64,000 nucleotides of DNA from an uncultured Lachnospiraceae bacterium (lineage in GTDB: Bacteria > Bacillota > Clostridia > Lachnospirales > Lachnospiraceae), in assembly GCA_900539715.1 (NCBI GenBank), contig UQDA01000007.1, positions 1 through 64,000 of the forward strand. Direction: 5' to 3'. The notes under the pieces were generated by a model. That model made no database searches. It was not told the origin of the DNA and was given only the letters and a program-made list of their open reading frames with translations. A program made the position numbers and the translations under genes. The first letter of the stretch is position 1; each line of letters starts with the position of its first letter. Positions 56,686 through 64,000 of this stretch are shown here, piece after piece.

Positions 56686-58245
56686 ATGATGTATCGGATT
56701 TTAATAGTAGACGATGAAAAAATAGAGCGCACCGGCATTCGTTTTCTGCTGGGGCAGATGAACCGGGACTTTGAAATTTTTGAGGCGGTCAACGGAAAGG
56801 ATGCGCTGGAATGGCTGGAGCAAAACCGGGTGGATATTTTGCTGACAGATATCAAAATGCCTTTTATGAATGGAATAGAGCTGTTGGAGCAGGTCTCCGT
56901 AAAATATCCTGAAATAAAAAAGCTGATTTTTTCCGGATACGGAGAATTTGAATACGCACGTCAGGCAATGCGATTTGGTGTGGAGGAGTATATTTTAAAA
57001 CCGGTAGATCCTGCAGAATTTAAGAATGTAATGCAAAAAATCGTGGACGGACTGGACAGTGAGAAAAAAGAGGAGAACCGGAAAGCGGCAGAGGTCAGTT
57101 TTTTTAAAGAATATGTGCTGAATGCGATTGTAAACGGCGCAGGGATAGAGGAAGTAGAGCGACGTGCCAGGGATTGTTATGATCTGGACTTTCTGAATGG
57201 TTATAAGCGTCTGATGCTTCTGGAAACGGATACGGATTTTTTTGCAGGAAGGCAGGAAATACTGACGGAGCAGATTGGGGAAAAGCTGGGGATGTCTTTT
57301 GACTATCTGAATTTAAATCCACAGCAGAGCCTCTTGTTTTTTACAGAAGAAAAAGGCGACTGGAAAAAAAATGCGCGGCTGGTCAACGAGATACTGGAAG
57401 GGGAACTGGAAAACGGGCAGAAAAGCTATGTGGCGGTGTCTTCCGGTTTAAAGGACGGGACTCAGCTGGGCGAACGCTGTCAGGAGCTGGAGCTTTTGAT
57501 GGAAAATCGGTTTTATGACCTGGAATGCAGGGAATATATGGCGGAAAATGAAGCGGAACGGGCGGAGGACGTGCGTCTGGACGACGATACGCTGATGAAG
57601 CAGATGAAGCAGGATATCCGCACGAAGGATATCCTCAGCCTGAAGGAGCACTGCGGGCGCCTGTTCCAAAACTGCAGTCAGAATGTGGGTTTTTCGCAGA
57701 TATATGTAAAATTTATGTTCTCAAGCCTGCTGAAATTTTTGTGTGAAGCGATACCGGAAAAAACGGAGAAGGAGCTGAATGTCGAAATAGAACTTTTGTA
57801 TCATACGCAGAGTCTGGAAGGCATTCGGAATATCATGGAAAAAAATATCGGGCTCCTGGAGCGGCAGGCAGCTCAGAATGCGCCGGGAGGGCACAGGGAA
57901 GTGGAAGCCGTCAAGCGTTATATTTACGGGCATTATGGGGAAGAGCTGAGCATCGAAATGCTGGCAGAGCAGGTATACATGGCGCCCAGCTATCTGAGCA
58001 CGGTGTTTAAAAAGGAAACAGGACAGAACCTGAGTAAGTTCATTAAGGCATGCCGTATGGAAAAGGCAAGAGAGATGCTGGAGAGTACCCACGAAAAAAT
58101 CGTTGGTATCAGCGAAAAGGTGGGCTATCCGAATGTGTCTTATTTTTGCCAGAGTTTTCGGGAATATTTTGGGGTAAGCCCGCAGAAATACAGGGATATG
58201 GGAGATACGACAGAAGAAAATGAGGAAGATAAGACATTGGCTTAA
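56686..58245 (+). CDS. YesN-type response regulator (REC plus AraC)
   Basis: 519-aa DNA-binding response regulator. The receiver domain (1-120) has the acidic pair in ILIVDDEK, the phosphorylated Asp in LLTDIKMPFMNG and the conserved Lys in ILKPVDPAEF. A long helical connector (130-400) leads to an AraC double helix-turn-helix (about 410-505, VGYPNVSYFCQSFREYFGVSPQKY). It overlaps the kinase gene by 26 nt. Together they probably sense sugar and activate the downstream MalEFG-type importer. Confidence 0.94.
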   Translation: MMYRILIVDDEKIERTGIRFLLGQMNRDFEIFEAVNGKDALEWLEQNRVDILLTDIKMPFMNGIELLEQVSVKYPEIKKLIFSGYGEFEYARQAMRFGVEEYILKPVDPAEFKNVMQKIVDGLDSEKKEENRKAAEVSFFKEYVLNAIVNGAGIEEVERRARDCYDLDFLNGYKRLMLLETDTDFFAGRQEILTEQIGEKLGMSFDYLNLNPQQSLLFFTEEKGDWKKNARLVNEILEGELENGQKSYVAVSSGLKDGTQLGERCQELELLMENRFYDLECREYMAENEAERAEDVRLDDDTLMKQMKQDIRTKDILSLKEHCGRLFQNCSQNVGFSQIYVKFMFSSLLKFLCEAIPEKTEKELNVEIELLYHTQSLEGIRNIMEKNIGLLERQAAQNAPGGHREVEAVKRYIYGHYGEELSIEMLAEQVYMAPSYLSTVFKKETGQNLSKFIKACRMEKAREMLESTHEKIVGISEKVGYPNVSYFCQSFREYFGVSPQKYRDMGDTTEENEEDKTLA

Positions 58246-60001
58246 CAGTATCAAGCTGCGGCATAAGCTGGCGTTGTTTTATGTATGCTTCTGCTTCCTT
58301 CCTGTTATGATACTGTTTTTATTCAGTTTCATACAGATGCGCGGCATCATCGAAGACAAGGAAAATATCAATCTGGAATCTTATCTGTATCAGTCGGTGG
58401 CGGCAATGGACGGAAAACTGAAAGTATACGGGAATCTTTCGGACTATATCGCGTTCGATAAAGGGCTGCTGGAGGTTTTTTCCAAACGGTATGATAGCCC
58501 TTACGAGCAGTATGAGCAGGTGACGCAGAAGGTAGACCCGGTCATCCAGTCGTTAAAGTATTTTCATGATGATATCGAGCGCATCACTATTTATACGGAT
58601 AACGGGATGATAAAGCATGATACGACGATAGCGCCTGTGTCGGAGATAGCGGATGAGGGATGGTATCAGGAGGCGCAGCTTGCGTCGGGGCTCCTCTGGC
58701 ATGTGGATCGGGGAGAGCAGAAGATTTTTTGCGCGCATCGTATGCCTACGGCAGCCAAAGACCAGCGGCCCGCAGTTTTGTGCATAGAGGTGGATTACGG
58801 GGAGTTGTTTGCCTCGTATGAGCAGACACTGAACTCTGAATACGGTATTTTTATTACGGATAAGATAGGGAAGGTATTATATGAGGGAAGCCGCTTTTCG
58901 GAAGAAAACAGCAGTTACGTTCTGTCTTATCAGCAATTTATCGCGCAGCAGGGAAAAGGAGAGGAATCTCCGTATAAGATAATTTCTCAGGCTTCTGAGG
59001 TAACAGGATGGAAGATATGGCTTTATCAGCCGGACGATGTAGCGGGAGGAGCGATGAGACCGGTCAGCGTGATGGTCATTTTGACGGCGGTGCTCTGTCT
59101 TGCGGGAGCGGCAGCTGCAAACTATGTGATATCCCATCTGGTAAGCAGCCGTGTGGAAAGGCTGACAAGGCATATGCTTTCCGTGGAACAGGGAAATCTG
59201 GAAGTGGAGCAGGAGAAGCTGACGGAGGCGGCGGAGAGTCAGGATGAGGATGAGATAGGGATTTTGTACCGGAGCTTCGCAAAGATGCTGCAGAGAATAA
59301 GAACACTGATACAGGAAGTGTACGTTGGAAGGATAAATCAGAAGGAAGCGGAAATGAGGGCGCTGCAGGCGCAGATAAACCCGCATTTTTTGTATAATAC
59401 CCTCTCTTTGATAAACTGGAAGGCGATCGCGGCAGGAGAAGAGGATATCAGCAAAATGACGCTCGCCATGTCCGTATTTTACCGGACGGCTTTAAACCGC
59501 GGAAGAAATACTCTGCGTGTAGAGGATGAGTTGAAAAACACGAGGGCGTATCTGGAGATACAGAGCATGATGCACGACGGCGGCTTTGATTATGTGATAG
59601 ACGCGCAGGAGGATATCCTGGAATGCCAGTCACTCAACCTGATACTGCAGCCTCTTGTGGAAAATGCCATCATGCACGGGATAGAAACGAAAACGGACGG
59701 CAGGGGGCGGATAGATATCATTGGCAGGCTGAAAGACGGCTGCGTATTTTTTACAGTCCGGGATAACGGCGTAGGAATGGAAGAGGAAGTGGCGCGCAGG
59801 ATACTGACGATGGAGTCGAAGGGCTACGGAGTACGAAACGTAAATGAACGGATATGCCTGTTTTACGGGGAGGAGTATGCGTTAAGGGTAAGCTCGGCGC
59901 CGGGAGAGGGAACAGAGATACTGGTACATTTTCCGGCGGAATGTCAAAAAAAGGAGACGGGATACCGGGATTCTCAAAAAAACGATATCAATCATAAATA
60001 G
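58220..60001 (+). CDS. YesM-type sensor histidine kinase
   Basis: 593-aa membrane kinase. Helix 1 (LALFYVCFCFLPVMILFLFSFI) and helix 2 (about 285-305, VMVILTAVLCLAGAAAANYVI) flank an extracytoplasmic sensor of about 240 aa. A HAMP domain follows. The phospho-accepting His is in QINPHFLYNTLSLINW and the ATPase boxes are LVENAIMHGIETK and VRDNGVGM, the HPK7/LytS-YesM class. It is co-translated with the YesN-type regulator. Confidence 0.94.
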   Translation: MRKIRHWLNSIKLRHKLALFYVCFCFLPVMILFLFSFIQMRGIIEDKENINLESYLYQSVAAMDGKLKVYGNLSDYIAFDKGLLEVFSKRYDSPYEQYEQVTQKVDPVIQSLKYFHDDIERITIYTDNGMIKHDTTIAPVSEIADEGWYQEAQLASGLLWHVDRGEQKIFCAHRMPTAAKDQRPAVLCIEVDYGELFASYEQTLNSEYGIFITDKIGKVLYEGSRFSEENSSYVLSYQQFIAQQGKGEESPYKIISQASEVTGWKIWLYQPDDVAGGAMRPVSVMVILTAVLCLAGAAAANYVISHLVSSRVERLTRHMLSVEQGNLEVEQEKLTEAAESQDEDEIGILYRSFAKMLQRIRTLIQEVYVGRINQKEAEMRALQAQINPHFLYNTLSLINWKAIAAGEEDISKMTLAMSVFYRTALNRGRNTLRVEDELKNTRAYLEIQSMMHDGGFDYVIDAQEDILECQSLNLILQPLVENAIMHGIETKTDGRGRIDIIGRLKDGCVFFTVRDNGVGMEEEVARRILTMESKGYGVRNVNERICLFYGEEYALRVSSAPGEGTEILVHFPAECQKKETGYRDSQKNDINHK

Positions 60002-60007
60002 TTGATA

Positions 60008-60036
60008 TTTACCGGAAACCTTTTAAAAACTATAAT
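60008..60036 (+). promoter_or_regulatory. Promoter of the MalEFG-type operon
   Basis: TTTACC (60008-60013) and TATAAT (60031-60036) are 17 bp apart. A TTGATA at 60002-60007 sits too far away (23 bp). Confidence 0.6.
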
Positions 60037-60099
60037 AAGTGCATAAAGAAAAGCACAAAAGCACAAAAACATGGTGCATAGTGAATAGGAGGAAACGGT

Positions 60100-61434
60100 A
60101 TGAAAATGAAAAAAGTTACAGCGATGATGCTTTCGGCTGCAATGTGTGCAACAGCACTTGCAGGCTGCGGCGCAAAGGACAACGCTCCGGCAGAAAATCC
60201 GGCTCCGGCAGAGAGTGCAGCCCCTGCGGAAAGTGCAGCTCCGGCAGAGAGTGCGGCTCCGGTCGAGACAAAGGACGTGACCTTAAAGGTTTGGGGACCT
60301 CAGGAGGATCAGAATCCGGTAGACGGCTATGACAAGGGTATCCTGGCTGCGATGTGTGACAGCTTTAACGAGGCTCATCCCGAGTGGAACATCACCTTTG
60401 AATACGGCGTATGCGGCGAGGACGTTGCAAAGGACGAGGTGACAAAGGACGTTGACGCGGCTGCAGACGTTTATATGTACGCAAACGACCAGCTGCCGAT
60501 TCTTGTTGAATCCGGTGCTATCGCAGAGCTGGGCGGCAAAAATCTGGATGCGGTAAAAGCAGCGAACTCCGAATCCATGATAAACACAGTAACATATGAA
60601 GGCGGCGTATACGGCGTTCCTTATGCATACAACGGCTGGTTTATGTATTATGACAGCAGCAAATTCACAGCTGACGAAGTAAAGAACCTGGATACCATGA
60701 TGGAGAAAGACCTTGGCGAAGGCGTTATCAACGTTTGCTTCCCTCTGGGCAATAGCTGGTACATCCCCGCATTCTACTATGGCGTAGGCGGCACGATGTT
60801 CGGCGCTGACGGCACAGACGGTTCTTCCCCTTGTGATTTCAACGATGAAAAGGGTCTTGCAGTTACCGATTATCTGATCGACCTGGCAGCGAACCCTAAA
60901 TTTACCAATCAGGCGAACGAAGAGGCTGGTAAAGCAATCTCTCTGTTTAGCGAAGGCAAACTGGGTGCATTCTTCTCCGGTTCCTGGGACCGCGGCGCTA
61001 TCGAAGAAGCTCTGGGCGAGAACTTTGCATGTGCTCAGCTTCCCGCTTTCAAAGCCGGCGAGTATGAAGGCACGATGAAGTCTTACGCAGGCTCCAAGGC
61101 TATCGGCGTAAATCCGACCTGTGAGAACATGGATGTAGCTGTTGCACTGGCTGTATATCTTGGCAGCGCAGAGTGCCAGAAGACCCGTTACGAGGTAAGA
61201 GGCGTTGTTCCGCTGGATTCTACCGGTATTGACGATGTGATGCTGAATGCTATCACCGACACTGTAAACAATACTTCCGTAGCACAGCCTCTGGTTTCCG
61301 AGATGAACGGCTGGTGGATGCCTGCAGAAGCTTTCGGCAAGGCGATCGTTGCAGGTGAAGTGACACATGACAATGCACAGGAGAAGCTGGATACCTTCAT
61401 TGGCAATGTAAACGCAGGCGGCACACTGGAGTAA
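60100..61434 (+). CDS. Sugar-binding lipoprotein, MalE type
   Basis: 444-aa extracellular binding protein. The signal ends in the lipobox LAGCGAKD (Cys about 22), followed by a short linker with three tandem AES-AAP repeats (about 29-52). The mature fold is MalE-like, with LKVWGPQEDQNPVDGYDKGILAAMCDSFNEAHPEW. It captures an oligosaccharide such as a maltodextrin for the two permeases downstream. No ATPase gene follows within the window, so an ATPase from elsewhere, perhaps a shared MsmK-type protein, may energise it. Confidence 0.92.
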   Translation: MKMKKVTAMMLSAAMCATALAGCGAKDNAPAENPAPAESAAPAESAAPAESAAPVETKDVTLKVWGPQEDQNPVDGYDKGILAAMCDSFNEAHPEWNITFEYGVCGEDVAKDEVTKDVDAAADVYMYANDQLPILVESGAIAELGGKNLDAVKAANSESMINTVTYEGGVYGVPYAYNGWFMYYDSSKFTADEVKNLDTMMEKDLGEGVINVCFPLGNSWYIPAFYYGVGGTMFGADGTDGSSPCDFNDEKGLAVTDYLIDLAANPKFTNQANEEAGKAISLFSEGKLGAFFSGSWDRGAIEEALGENFACAQLPAFKAGEYEGTMKSYAGSKAIGVNPTCENMDVAVALAVYLGSAECQKTRYEVRGVVPLDSTGIDDVMLNAITDTVNNTSVAQPLVSEMNGWWMPAEAFGKAIVAGEVTHDNAQEKLDTFIGNVNAGGTLE

Positions 61435-61489
61435 ACAGTCATCAGGCAGGACAGCGGACAGGGGATATAGAAACTGTCCGTATGCAAAC

Positions 61490-61523
61490 AAAAGCTCCAC
61501 CCGTTTTTACAGGTGGGGCTTTT
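61490..61523 (+). terminator. Hairpin between malE-like and malF-like genes
   Basis: AAAAGCTCCACC (61490-61501) pairs with GGTGGGGCTTTT (61512-61523) with one G-T pair and only a short T run. It probably lowers expression of the permeases relative to the abundant binding protein. Confidence 0.72.
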
Positions 61524-61595
61524 GCTGGATAAAGGGACTGGAAGTGAGGTCATCCGGAAGACCGGATGCTGTAGGTGAGGGAAAGGAAAGAAACC

Positions 61596-62984
61596 ATGGC
61601 AGGCTTTGGAAAAAAGAAAAAAGCCCGGGAATTTCCGGATGTGATTCCGGTTTTCGAGGCGATAAGAAAAGGTGATATCTATACGAAGCTGACCTGTTTG
61701 TTTATGGGCGCGGGGAATCTTGCCCGTAAGCAGATACCGCAGGGGCTTTTGTTTCTTGCAGGGGAGATCGCGTACATCTGTTTTATGCTCTTTTACGGGA
61801 TAAATGCGATGTACGATTTTATCACGCTTGGAACGGAGACACAGGCAAAGGTATTTAATGAAGCGACTCAGGTATACGAATATACGGCAGGGGATAATTC
61901 GCAGCTCTGCCTGCTTTATGGCGTTGTGACGATATTCGTGACCATAGGCTTCGTGCTCCTGTGGAGAGCGGCAGTCCGCTCCTCCTATATCGCCCAGAAG
62001 GCGGTAGCGGCAGGGAAAAAGCCGATGACGTTCGGAGCGGTATTGAAGAGCTTAAAGGACAACCGGATGTATCATGTCTTTTTGTTCTTCCCGTTTATGG
62101 GACTTATCCTGTTTACGGTAATGCCGCTGGTATTTATGATACTGATGGCATTTACGAGCTATGACCGGGACCATCTTCCTCCGGGCAGCCTGTTTGAATG
62201 GGTCGGATTTGAGAATTTTGCAAGAGTGCTGAATGCCGGAGGTTCTCTGGGACAGACGTTCTGGAGCGTTCTGGGATGGACGATTATCTGGGCTGTTTTT
62301 GCGACGTTTTTAAATTATATCCTGGGTATCATCCTGGCGCTGCTTATCAACAGAGAGGGGACAAAGCTGAAAGGCTTCTGGCGTTTTATCTTCGTGCTGA
62401 CGATCGCGGTTCCTCAGTTTGTTTCTCTTCTGGTCGTTAATACAATGATGCAGGAGCATGGCGTTGTCAATCTGCTGCTCAAGGAATTATTCGGCGTAGG
62501 GCCGCTGCCGTTTTTGACGAACGCCACATGGGCGAGGGTTACGGTCATCGTCATCAATCTCTGGGTGGGTATTCCGTATACTCTTATTGCGGTCACGGGT
62601 ATTTTGAAAAATATCCCGGCAGAGCTGTATGAGGCTGCCAAGGTGGACGGTGCAAATGCGGTCGTAACATTTTTCAAGATTACAATGCCTTACATGATGT
62701 TTGTGATGACGCCTCAGCTCATCGTGACATTTACGCAGAACATCAACAACTTCAACGTAATATTCCTGCTGACGAACGGACAGCCCGCATGTGATACTTA
62801 TTACAGGGGAACGGCAGGAAAAACCGATCTGCTGGTAACATGGCTGTATAAACTGACGATTGACCATAAGGATTATAATCTGGGCGCGGTGATAGGTATC
62901 CTGACCTTTATCCTGATGGCAACGCTGTCGCTGATGACCTACAGAAAGACCGGATCATATAAGAACGAGGAGGGCTTCTCATGA
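61596..62984 (+). CDS. Sugar ABC importer permease, MalF type
   Basis: 462-aa inner-membrane subunit with extra N-terminal helices before the core six, as in MalF. The EAA loop is ELYEAAKVDGANAVVTFFKITMPYMM. The basic N-terminus AGFGKKKKARE is cytoplasmic. The start at 61596 follows GAGGGAAAGGAAAG; a GTG at 61575 is less likely. It overlaps the MalG gene by 4 nt. Confidence 0.93.
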   Translation: MAGFGKKKKAREFPDVIPVFEAIRKGDIYTKLTCLFMGAGNLARKQIPQGLLFLAGEIAYICFMLFYGINAMYDFITLGTETQAKVFNEATQVYEYTAGDNSQLCLLYGVVTIFVTIGFVLLWRAAVRSSYIAQKAVAAGKKPMTFGAVLKSLKDNRMYHVFLFFPFMGLILFTVMPLVFMILMAFTSYDRDHLPPGSLFEWVGFENFARVLNAGGSLGQTFWSVLGWTIIWAVFATFLNYILGIILALLINREGTKLKGFWRFIFVLTIAVPQFVSLLVVNTMMQEHGVVNLLLKELFGVGPLPFLTNATWARVTVIVINLWVGIPYTLIAVTGILKNIPAELYEAAKVDGANAVVTFFKITMPYMMFVMTPQLIVTFTQNINNFNVIFLLTNGQPACDTYYRGTAGKTDLLVTWLYKLTIDHKDYNLGAVIGILTFILMATLSLMTYRKTGSYKNEEGFS

Positions 62985-63853
62985 GTACAACAAAACAGCA
63001 TTCAGCCGGCATGAAGAAAAAAGTCGTCAACGTGCTCGTCCATGTATTTCTGGCTGTCCTTTCCGTAATCTGGATCTTCCCGATATTCTGGGTGGTACTT
63101 CTTTCTTTCAGAGAGCAAAAGGGACAGTACATCACATCGTTCTGGCCGGAAAAGTTTACAACGGCAAACTATGTGAAGCTGTTTACGGACACGGCGCTGT
63201 TCAATTTCCCGAGATGGTTTGCAAACACGCTGCTCGTAGCGGTCTGCTCCTGTATTTTGACGACGTTTTTTGTCCTGGCGATATCCTACTGCCTGTCCAG
63301 ACTGCGGTTTAAGATTCGTAAGCCGTATATGAACGTGGCAATGATACTCGGAATGTTCCCCGGATTTATGGCGATGATTGCCGTGTATTACATTTTGAAG
63401 GGCTTCGGACTCACGCAGGGACCGATGATATATCTGGCTCTGATAATGGTATATTCCGGCGGAGCAGGATTGAATTTTTATATTTCAAAGGGATTTTTCG
63501 ATACGATACCGAAGGCGCTGGATGAGGCGGCTATCGTGGACGGTGCGACGAAATGGGACATTTTTTCCAAAATCATCATGCCGCTGTCCAGGCCTATTGT
63601 TGTTTGTACGATCTTACAGGCATTTATGGCGCCCTGGCTGGACTTCATTTTTGCAAAGGTCATTGCGGGAGCAGACCCCCGTTACTATACGGTGGCGATA
63701 GGTCTGTACACGATGCTGACAAAAGAAAATATCATGAACTGGTATGCGCCGTTTGCGGCAGGCGCAGTATGCGTTTCGATTCCGATCGCGATACTGTTTG
63801 TATATCTGCAGAAATATTATGCAGACGGGCTTTCCGGAGCGGTAAAAGGCTGA
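62981..63853 (+). CDS. Sugar ABC importer permease, MalG type
   Basis: 290-aa six-helix partner of the MalF-type subunit. The EAA loop is KALDEAAIVDGATKWDIFSKIIMPLSRP, and the C-terminus YYADGLSGAVKG is the classic MalG end that reaches towards the ATPase. It is coupled to malF by a 4-nt overlap. The set is complete apart from the ATPase. Confidence 0.94.
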   Translation: MSTTKQHSAGMKKKVVNVLVHVFLAVLSVIWIFPIFWVVLLSFREQKGQYITSFWPEKFTTANYVKLFTDTALFNFPRWFANTLLVAVCSCILTTFFVLAISYCLSRLRFKIRKPYMNVAMILGMFPGFMAMIAVYYILKGFGLTQGPMIYLALIMVYSGGAGLNFYISKGFFDTIPKALDEAAIVDGATKWDIFSKIIMPLSRPIVVCTILQAFMAPWLDFIFAKVIAGADPRYYTVAIGLYTMLTKENIMNWYAPFAAGAVCVSIPIAILFVYLQKYYADGLSGAVKG

Positions 63854-63856
63854 CTA

Positions 63857-63894
63857 AAAAGGGTGAGGGCATAAAAAGCTGCCGTCACCCTTTT
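63857..63894 (+). terminator. Intrinsic terminator after the MalG-type gene
   Basis: AAAAGGGTGA (63857-63866) pairs with TCACCCTTTT (63885-63894), with an inner GGGC/GCTG-like part. Confidence 0.88.
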
Positions 63895-63952
63895 CAATCC
63901 GGTAAGCCTGCCGGCAAAGCGCGGCGGCTTATCGGATAATTTTAAAACAGGA

Positions 63953-64000
63953 ATGTCCGTATCAATGGAAGAACTCATGTCTCAGATACAGACTGCTCCA
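63953..64000 (+). CDS. Possible start of a further gene, cut by the window end
   Basis: An ATG at 63953 opens a frame (MSVSMEELMSQIQTAP) that runs to the window edge without a stop. The ribosome site CAGGA is weak. Too short to identify. Confidence 0.3.
   Translation, partial: MSVSMEELMSQIQTAP

Noticed and set aside
60002..60036. TTGATA as the -35 of the malE-type promoter
   Set aside because: Spacing to TATAAT is 23 bp; TTTACC at 17 bp fits better.

Overview
The window looks like chromosome from a low-to-mid GC Gram-positive anaerobe, most likely a Lachnospiraceae-type Clostridium. The support is a T-box-controlled thrS, a dgt-dnaG-rpoD block, class A RNase P RNA, three leucine tRNAs, SEC-C, DUF1540, DUF4125 and DUF6320 proteins, YesMN signalling and several carbohydrate ABC transporters. 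Nearly all genes are on the + strand with strong AGGAGG-type ribosome sites. I see no insertion sequence, integrase, phage module or CRISPR array. Species cannot be fixed by reading alone.

Layout. 1-6.4 kb: purA, a membrane protein, a LysR regulator, a HAD phosphatase, CorA, an SGNH hydrolase and a SEC-C protein. 6.4-12.3 kb: an FNR-like palindromic promoter with a possible micro-ORF, a T-box leader and thrS, a tandem DUF1540 protein, an F420-ligase-family protein, and infC (AUU start)-rpmI-rplT with a terminator-bearing leader. 12.3-14.2 kb: an RNA uridine methyltransferase and pyroglutamyl peptidase. 14.3-21.1 kb: a glycan-use cluster (GH51 arabinofuranosidase, AraC regulator, GH2 glycosidase, MATE exporter). 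21.2-25.8 kb: a complete Ugp-like ABC importer. 25.9-30.7 kb: a secreted lipoprotein, a lipid kinase plus PAP2 phosphatase, and an ACT protein with aspartate kinase.

30.9-34.8 kb: a MacB-type ABC ATPase, a surface protein and an FtsX-type permease. 34.95-35.6 kb: a gene-free transcription unit of about 0.5 kb with a perfect consensus promoter and a terminator-like hairpin, probably a large structured RNA. 35.6-41.3 kb: a GH3 hexosaminidase, ThrH, a CbpA-type DnaJ, an Mbeg1-like hydrolase and DinB. 41.3-43.4 kb: a luxS-mtnN AI-2/SAH recycling pair and tRNA-Leu(AAG), bounded by two outward-facing tRNA-Leu(CAG) genes that lie in 154-bp inverted repeats. 43.5-48 kb: a DUF4125 protein, a histidine phosphatase, and a divergent cluster of an acyltransferase, a DUF6320 zinc-ribbon membrane protein and an alpha/beta hydrolase.

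48-55.1 kb: an information-processing block (dgt, dnaG, rpoD, trmK, a TGS-nucleoside kinase, rnpB). 55.2-56.6 kb: a small unknown protein and a secreted nuclease. 56.7-63.9 kb: a YesN/YesM two-component system directly upstream of a MalEFG-type sugar importer. The best candidates for undescribed biology are the large RNA at 35.08-35.59 kb, the acyltransferase/DUF6320/hydrolase cluster, the inverted-repeat-flanked AI-2 cassette, and the FNR-like promoter with a micro-ORF ahead of thrS.
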